A DNA stretch of 29,147 nt from Pseudomonas sp. UBA4194 (lineage in GTDB: Bacteria > Pseudomonadota > Gammaproteobacteria > Pseudomonadales > Pseudomonadaceae): NCBI RefSeq assembly GCF_002379585.1, contig NZ_DFUE01000042.1, forward strand, positions 8,510-37,656. The letters are read 5' to 3'. The stretch's first letter is position 1. Each line of letters starts with the position of its first letter. The notes under the pieces are model-generated. The model ran no database searches. It was not told the origin of the DNA and saw only the letters and a program-made list of their open reading frames with translations. The position numbers and the translations under genes are program-made. Below, in pieces: positions 23,987 through 29,147 of the stretch.

Positions 23987-26859
23987 CAATAATTCTCCAC
24001 CAGGGACCGCACTTCAGTGGCGGTGCCCAGGCCCAGCGCTTGCTGAGCCAGTTGCTGCGATTGGCTGAAGGTCAGTTCGCGTACCCCCGCCTTGACCTCG
24101 GCGATGCTGCGCGCCGAGACACTCAACTCATCCACACCCAGCCCCACCAGCAGCGGTACCGCCAACGGGTCACCGGCCAGTTCGCCGCACACCCCTACCC
24201 ATTTGCCATGGGCGTGGGCGGCACGCACGGTGATGTCGATCAACTGCAGTACTGCCGGGTGCAGGCCATCGGCCTGGGCCGACAAAGTTGGGTGACCACG
24301 ATCGATGGCCAGGGTGTACTGGGTGAGGTCGTTGGTGCCAACGCTGAAGAAGTCTACTTCGCGCGCCAGCACCGGCGCCAACAGCGCGGCGGAGGGAATC
24401 TCGATCATGATGCCCAGCTGCAGATCGGCCACCGGGACTTCCATTCGCAGGCGCTCAGTCATGGCCTTGGCCTGGCGCCATTCTTCGACGCTGCCCACCA
24501 TCGGAAACATGATCCGCAACGGCCGGTTGTCGGCGGCGCGCAGCAAGGCTCGCAACTGGCCTTCCATGACGTCTGGACGCTGCAAGGTCAAACGAATGCC
24601 ACGCACGCCCAGGAAGGGGTTTTCTTCCTTGTCGATGGGCCAGTACGGCAGCGGTTTGTCGCCGCCCACGTCGAGTGTACGCACCACCAATGGCCGGCCA
24701 GCCAGGCCGTCGAGCACGCGCCGATACTCTGCCTCTTGAGTGGCCTCGTCGGGGGCTTGGGCGTGAGCCATGAAAATCAGTTCGGTGCGCAGCAGGCCAA
24801 CGCCTTCGGCGCCCTGCTCCACGGCCTTGGCAACGCCGGCGCTTTCACCGATGTTGGCGAATACTTCAACAGCATGGCCGTCCAGGGTCACCGCGCTTTC
24901 CATGCGTCGAGCGGCCGCCGCTTGCAGGCGTTGCTCACGATGATCGCGATCGGCGATGGCGCGCTCCAGCACATCGGCAGCAGGCGCCACCGTGAGCAGG
25001 CCACGCTGGCCATCGATCAACAGATCGGTTCCCGCAGCAATCAGCAGCACGGCTTCACCGGCGCCTACTACCGCGGGAATGCCCAGGGCGCGGGCAACGA
25101 TGGCGCTGTGCGCGGTGGCCCCGCCGCGCGCGGTCAGGATGCCGGCGACCCGGGCAGGGTCCAGCCGCGCAACGTCAGAGGGGCCCACTTCGTCCATCAC
25201 CAGGATGTACGGCTCGTTCGGCTCTTCGGCGGTTTGCACGCCGCACAACTCGGCCAGGACCCGGCGACCGATGTCACGCAGGTCGGCGGCGCGCTCGGCC
25301 AGCAAAGCGTCCTGCAAGGCTTCCTGTTGTTTGGCTGCCGCTTCGATGACGGCGTTCCAGGCGGCCGGCGCACTTTCGCCCTGGTGCAGGCGCGTGGTGA
25401 CTTCTTCGGTCAGCGCCGGGTCGTCGAGCATCTCCTGGTGGGTGATGAAGATATCGCGAATCGCCTGGGCCTTGGCGCGTTGAATCAGGCCTTCGATGTC
25501 TTCGCGCACCTGAGCCAGCGCCGCCTGCAGACGCGCCTGCTCGGCGGCCTGGGATTCACCGCGCTGGGCATACTCGAAATCGTGCAGCACCTGAATGTGT
25601 GCCGGCCCCATGGCGATGCCAGGCGCCGCGGCGATCCCTTGCACCACGGCACCGACGGCCAATGGCTCGACCTTGGCCTTGAGCACGGGCTGGGCGGCAG
25701 GCTTGGCCACGGGCGCGGCGCTGACGGCGGGCAGCGGCTCGACTTCTTCGCCCAGACCGGCCTCGATGGCCGCCAACAGCGCCGGCAATGCATCCTCGGC
25801 GATGGTGGGTTCAGCGACCAGTTCCAGGGTCTGCCCGCGGCGGGCGCCCAGGCTCAGCAGCTTGCTCAGGCTCTTGGCCGATACCGCCGCTTCGCCGGAC
25901 TCGACCACGCGCAAACGAATCTCACCCTCGAAACTCTTGGCCAGTTGCGCGAGGATTTTTGCCGGGCGAGCGTGCAGACCATGGGCGTTGGCCAGCACGA
26001 TCTGCGCGCTCGGCCAGTCCGCCGGCAGCTCACCGCCCAGCGCTTCAAGCACCGCACGGGTGCTGGTGGCCTGGCCCAGTTCGGTGCCGCGGCCTTCGAT
26101 CAGCAGCGAACACAAGCGCTCCAGCAGCGCCTGATGCGCTTCGCCCAGGCTCGCCAGGCAGAACAGGCCGGTGAGCGGCTGCCCCAGATAACGCAGGGGC
26201 TTGTCCGGCGTCACGAACGCCAGACCCGGCCTCTTCACGGTCTGCTCGCTGTGCAGCCACCACAGGCCATCACCCAGGGGCAGTGCTTCAACCTGCTGCA
26301 ACAGCGCAGCGAAGCCATTGCTGACGCAGTCGGCATGGCGCAGCAAGCGAGCGCCGCGCCACACCAGCTCCTCGAAATCTTCGGCCATCACGCCCAGGCC
26401 AATCAGCTGAGCGTCCAGCGCCAGTTCCTGCGGCGCGCCCTGCAACAGCTTCAACAGCGCCTCCGGCGTAGCGGCGCGGCGCAGGGCTTCGCCCAGATCG
26501 GTTTCACCGAGCGCACGGGTCAGCAGCTGCAGCAGGCGCAGATGTTCATCGGATTTGGCGGCAATGCCGATCGCCAGGTAGACCATCTGCCCATCACCCC
26601 AATCCACCCCTTCGGGGAACTGCAGCAGGCGCACGCCGGTGGCGAACACCAGTTCGCGGGTGTCCGGGGTGCCGTGGGGAATGGCGATACCCTGCCCCAG
26701 AAAGGTCGAGCCCTGAGCTTCACGGGCCTGCAAGCCGGCCAGGTAACCTTCGGCAACCAGGCCGTCAGCCACCAGCCGGTCGGCCAGCAATTGCAGGGCG
26801 GCGGGTTTATCCACAGCCTTCTGGCCCATGGATATCTGCTCTATAGTGAGCTCCAGCAT
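23986..26859 (-). CDS. fruB: PTS fructose multiphosphoryl protein, EIIA-HPr-EI
   Basis: This 957-residue cytoplasmic fusion carries the whole soluble phosphorelay for fructose. The IIA domain (about 1-145) has H62 in GIAIPHGTPD. The HPr domain has H296 in NAHGLHARPA. The EI domain (about 410-957) has H584 in GGATAHSAIVAR and ends with the GVCGELAGDP motif holding the PEP-site cysteine. It takes phosphate from PEP and passes it to FruA. AGGAGA lies seven bases before the ATG. It is the first gene of fruBKA. All phospho-sites are present, so the pathway looks complete. Confidence 0.95.
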   Translation of the reverse strand: MLELTIEQISMGQKAVDKPAALQLLADRLVADGLVAEGYLAGLQAREAQGSTFLGQGIAIPHGTPDTRELVFATGVRLLQFPEGVDWGDGQMVYLAIGIAAKSDEHLRLLQLLTRALGETDLGEALRRAATPEALLKLLQGAPQELALDAQLIGLGVMAEDFEELVWRGARLLRHADCVSNGFAALLQQVEALPLGDGLWWLHSEQTVKRPGLAFVTPDKPLRYLGQPLTGLFCLASLGEAHQALLERLCSLLIEGRGTELGQATSTRAVLEALGGELPADWPSAQIVLANAHGLHARPAKILAQLAKSFEGEIRLRVVESGEAAVSAKSLSKLLSLGARRGQTLELVAEPTIAEDALPALLAAIEAGLGEEVEPLPAVSAAPVAKPAAQPVLKAKVEPLAVGAVVQGIAAAPGIAMGPAHIQVLHDFEYAQRGESQAAEQARLQAALAQVREDIEGLIQRAKAQAIRDIFITHQEMLDDPALTEEVTTRLHQGESAPAAWNAVIEAAAKQQEALQDALLAERAADLRDIGRRVLAELCGVQTAEEPNEPYILVMDEVGPSDVARLDPARVAGILTARGGATAHSAIVARALGIPAVVGAGEAVLLIAAGTDLLIDGQRGLLTVAPAADVLERAIADRDHREQRLQAAAARRMESAVTLDGHAVEVFANIGESAGVAKAVEQGAEGVGLLRTELIFMAHAQAPDEATQEAEYRRVLDGLAGRPLVVRTLDVGGDKPLPYWPIDKEENPFLGVRGIRLTLQRPDVMEGQLRALLRAADNRPLRIMFPMVGSVEEWRQAKAMTERLRMEVPVADLQLGIMIEIPSAALLAPVLAREVDFFSVGTNDLTQYTLAIDRGHPTLSAQADGLHPAVLQLIDITVRAAHAHGKWVGVCGELAGDPLAVPLLVGLGVDELSVSARSIAEVKAGVRELTFSQSQQLAQQALGLGTATEVRSLVENY

Positions 26860-27196
26860 TGCCTGTCTCCTTTACAGCGGCGGCAGCGCGCTGAGGTATT
26901 GTTGTGAAGGGTTCAGCATAGGGCGCTCGGTTGGAAACGGCGCGCTAGACTGATTGCACGAGCGGCTTGCGACCCCGAGATAAATAAGACCCCGGCATAA
27001 GGCTTTTGACGGCAGAAACTCGCAAGCTGAATCGTTTCATCTAGAATGGACCGCACGTTACTCGATAATCTTCGATCATTGAAGCCCAACTTGTCGGTTG
27101 CGTGCAGCCCCGCTGCTGCACACCCTCTACCGAATGAACGACAATGCTCCTGCGATGGCCATTCGCGTCGCCGTGACAAGAACAAGGAATCCAAGG
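26860..27196. other. Divergent promoter region between fruB and cra
   Basis: This 337-base region controls fruBKA on the minus strand and cra on the plus strand. It contains the Cra operator at 27028-27039. A possible plus-strand -10, TAGAAT (27042-27047), follows the operator. On the minus strand TTGCGA lies directly after it. Neither promoter has a clear partner element, so exact start sites are not assigned. Confidence 0.5.
27028..27039. promoter_or_regulatory. Cra operator
   Basis: TGAATCGTTTCA departs by one base from the perfect palindrome TGAAACGTTTCA and fits the known Cra consensus (TGAAWC core). It lies in the fruB-cra divergent region, where P. putida Cra is known to repress fruB until fructose 1-phosphate releases it. 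It also sits just upstream of a possible cra -10, so autoregulation is possible. Confidence 0.8.
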
Positions 27197-28192
27197 TTGA
27201 AACTCAGTGATATCGCCCGTCTGGCTGGCGTCTCGGTCACCACCGCCAGCTATGTCATCAACGGCAAGGCTGTCCAGCAACGCATCAGCAAGGCCACGGT
27301 CGAGCGCGTGCAGGCCGTGGTGCTGGAGCATGGTTTCACGCCCAACCCCCAGGCCGCAGGCCTGCGCAGCCGCCACACCCGGACTTTGGGCTTCATCCTG
27401 CCGGACCTGGAAAACCCCAGCTACGCGCGCATCGCCAAGCTGCTCGAACAGGGTGCCCGCGCCCATGGCTACCAACTGCTGATCGCCAGTTCCGATGACG
27501 ATGCCGCCAGCGAGCTGCAACTGCTGCAACTGTTCAAGGCGCGCCGCTGCGACGCCCTGTTCGTGGCCAGTGGGCTGCCGGCCAGCGACGACAGCTACCG
27601 AGAACTGCAAGCCAAGGGTACACCCGTGATTGCCATCGACCGGATGATGGACCCCTCACAGTTCGTCTCGGTCATCAGCGACGACCGCAATGCCAGCCTG
27701 CACCTGACGCAAAGCCTGCTGCAACCGACGCCCCGGCACATCGCCCTGATCGGCGCACGGCCGGAGCTGAGCATCAGCCAGGAGCGTGCCGGCGGATTTA
27801 CCGACGCGCTGCAAGGCTTTGCCGGTCAGGTACTGGTGGAGCACAGTGAACACTTCAGCCGCGACGGCGGCCACCACGCCATGCTGGCGCTGCTCGACAA
27901 GCTAGGGCATTTGCCCGATGCCCTGATCACCACCTCGTACGTGCTGTTGCAGGGCGTGTTCGATGTACTGCAGGAGCGCCCCATCGATTCCCAATCCCTG
28001 CATCTGGGCACCTTCGGCGACACGCAGCTGCTGGACTTTCTGCCACTACCGGTCAACGCCATGGCCCAGCAGCACAGCATGATCGCCAGCAAAGCCCTGG
28101 AACTTGCCCTGGCCGCGGTGGAACAAAAGCATTACGAGCCGGGCATCAACGCTGTGCCTCGTACCTTCAAGCAGAGGATTCACGAGGCCTGA
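27197..28192 (+). CDS. cra: Catabolite repressor/activator Cra (FruR)
   Basis: This 331-residue LacI-family regulator has an N-terminal helix-turn-helix (LSDIARLAGVSVTTASYVING, residues about 3-23) and a hinge with NPQAAGLRSRHTRTLGFILPD. A sugar-phosphate-binding core ending PLPVNAMAQQHS follows. In P. putida the effector is fructose 1-phosphate. The start is the TTG at 27197: it gives the family N terminus MKLSDIA, and AAGGAA lies eight to nine bases before it. The frame is open 33 codons further, but that part is not conserved family sequence. It is divergent from fruBKA. Confidence 0.92.
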   Translation: MKLSDIARLAGVSVTTASYVINGKAVQQRISKATVERVQAVVLEHGFTPNPQAAGLRSRHTRTLGFILPDLENPSYARIAKLLEQGARAHGYQLLIASSDDDAASELQLLQLFKARRCDALFVASGLPASDDSYRELQAKGTPVIAIDRMMDPSQFVSVISDDRNASLHLTQSLLQPTPRHIALIGARPELSISQERAGGFTDALQGFAGQVLVEHSEHFSRDGGHHAMLALLDKLGHLPDALITTSYVLLQGVFDVLQERPIDSQSLHLGTFGDTQLLDFLPLPVNAMAQQHSMIASKALELALAAVEQKHYEPGINAVPRTFKQRIHEA

Positions 28193-28194
28193 TC

Positions 28195-28974
28195 GTGCGT
28201 TTGATCGACACCCACACCCACCTCGACTTTCCCGACTTCGACGCGGACCGCGCCCTGGTGCTGGACAACGCCAGCGCCCAAGGCGTTGGGCGCGTGGTGG
28301 TATTAGGTGTGCACCAGGCCAACTGGCAGAGAGTGTGGGACCTGGCCCTGGCCGATGCCCGCGTATACGCCGCGCTCGGCCTGCACCCGGTGTATCTGGA
28401 AGAGCATCGGCCCGAACATCTGCAAGCCCTGGGCGACTGGCTGGACCGCCTGCGCGGCCATCCCAAGCTCTGCGCCCTGGGCGAATTCGGCCTGGACTAT
28501 TACCTCAAGGAGCTGGACCGGGAGCGGCAGCAGTCACTGTTCGAAGCGCAACTGAAGCTGGCCCTGGACTTCGACCTGCCTGTGCTGCTGCACGTGCGTC
28601 ACAGCCATGCCGCGGTGATCGCCACCCTGAAACGCTTCAAGCCGCTACGCGCAGGGGTGATCCATGCGTTCGCCGGCAGTTGGGAAGAAGCCCGCGAATA
28701 CCTCAAGCTCGGCTTCAAGCTCGGACTCGGTGGCGCCCCCACCTGGCCGCAGGCACTCAGGCTGCGCAAGGTGCTGCCACAGCTACCGCTCGACGCCGTC
28801 GTGCTGGAGACGGACTCACCCGACATGGCGCCATCGATGTACCCCGGCATGCGCAACAGTCCGGAACATCTGCCGGAGATTGCCCGGGAGCTCGCGCGGG
28901 TGATGGACGTTGAAATCGAAGTATTGGCACAAGCAAGCAGCCGAAATGCAGCGCAAGTATTTGGCTGGAAATAA
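28195..28974 (+). CDS. TatD-family metal-dependent hydrolase
   Basis: This 259-residue hydrolase is of the TatD type, which acts as a deoxyribonuclease in some members. Metal-binding motifs are intact: H7 and H9 (DTHTHLDF), E97 (LGEFGLDYY), HVRH, HAFAGS and D207 (ETDSPD). The start is GTG, two bases after the cra stop, so it is probably co-transcribed with cra. The GTG codes for the start of MRLIDTHTHLDF, which fits the family. The substrate is unknown, and no link to fructose metabolism is implied. Confidence 0.9.
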   Translation: MRLIDTHTHLDFPDFDADRALVLDNASAQGVGRVVVLGVHQANWQRVWDLALADARVYAALGLHPVYLEEHRPEHLQALGDWLDRLRGHPKLCALGEFGLDYYLKELDRERQQSLFEAQLKLALDFDLPVLLHVRHSHAAVIATLKRFKPLRAGVIHAFAGSWEEAREYLKLGFKLGLGGAPTWPQALRLRKVLPQLPLDAVVLETDSPDMAPSMYPGMRNSPEHLPEIARELARVMDVEIEVLAQASSRNAAQVFGWK

Positions 28975-28983
28975 CCACCCCGC

Positions 28984-29010
28984 CTGTAGGAGCGGCGTGC
29001 AGCCGCGAAG
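28984..29010. repeat. REP unit, single
   Basis: This is identical over 27 bases to the unit at 121-147. It begins ten bases after the tatD stop. Confidence 0.75.
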
Positions 29011-29063
29011 GCGTCTTCAGCGTCGCCACCTGATCCAAAATGTGTAGCGCCTATCATGCCCCC

Positions 29064-29088
29064 ATCGCGGGCAGAGCCCGCTCCCACA
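29064..29088. repeat. REP unit, CGCGGGCAGAGCCCGC type
   Basis: This is the second REP class of the window, with a core like those at 12101-12197 and 20197-20283 but without an inverted partner in view. Confidence 0.7.
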
Positions 29089-29132
29089 AGGGATTTGTGC
29101 AAAGGCCCAACACCCCACACCCCGCAGCCCCC

Positions 29133-29147
29133 CTGTAGGAGCGGCGT
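29133..29147. repeat. REP unit cut by the window end
   Basis: The last 15 bases match the first 15 bases of the unit at 28984-29010. Confidence 0.6.

Noticed and set aside
23950..26907. A 985-codon open frame on the plus strand opposite fruB
   Set aside because: The composition is glutamine- and glycine-rich with no domain; it mirrors the fruB codons.

Overview
The window looks like core chromosome of a Pseudomonas of the P. putida group. The evidence is GC-rich coding sequence, REP-type extragenic palindromes in many gaps, Pseudomonas-style gene order (valS, holC, pepA, then lptF-lptG on the other strand), a fruB-fruK-fruA operon divergent from cra, and a heme oxygenase of the HemO/PigA type. 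All calls come from reading the sequence and from family knowledge; no database search was run.

Layout. Positions 1-120 are a degenerate G-rich stretch that is probably a low-quality contig end, followed by a REP unit. Positions 230-4010 hold a heme-iron module: a candidate Fur box, a TonB-dependent heme receptor with an N-terminal signalling domain, a terminator, heme oxygenase and a small YbaN-type membrane protein. A DUF5064-like small protein follows. Positions 4590-10892 hold a glycine-catabolism module: a TyrR-like sigma-54 activator (GcsR) followed by gcvH-gcvP-gcvT. The gcvH promoter region contains a -24/-12 sigma-54 promoter and three 18-bp sites with the 7-4-7 architecture known for GcsR. 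A cold-shock gene with a long structured leader and an RDD membrane protein come next.

From 12253 to 14425 the LPS-export permease genes lptG and lptF lie on the minus strand. They are divergent from pepA-holC-(small acidic protein)-valS on the plus strand. After a REP pair comes rlmF (23S rRNA methyltransferase), which converges through a perfect 15-bp palindrome on the fructose PTS operon fruBKA (minus strand). cra (fruR) is divergent from fruB, with a Cra operator between them, and tatD follows cra. The right edge carries three more REP units.

Most of the window is conserved housekeeping and catabolic sequence, and I did not find a clearly new defence, mobile or biosynthetic system. The best leads are regulatory or structural: the GcsR-type sites at gcvH, the absence of glyA and sdaA from the gcv operon, a terminator pointing the 'wrong' way upstream of the cold-shock gene, two inverted copies of a roughly 105-bp palindromic element of which one has an altered arm, and a heme receptor with tyrosines but no histidine in the loop that usually supplies a heme ligand.
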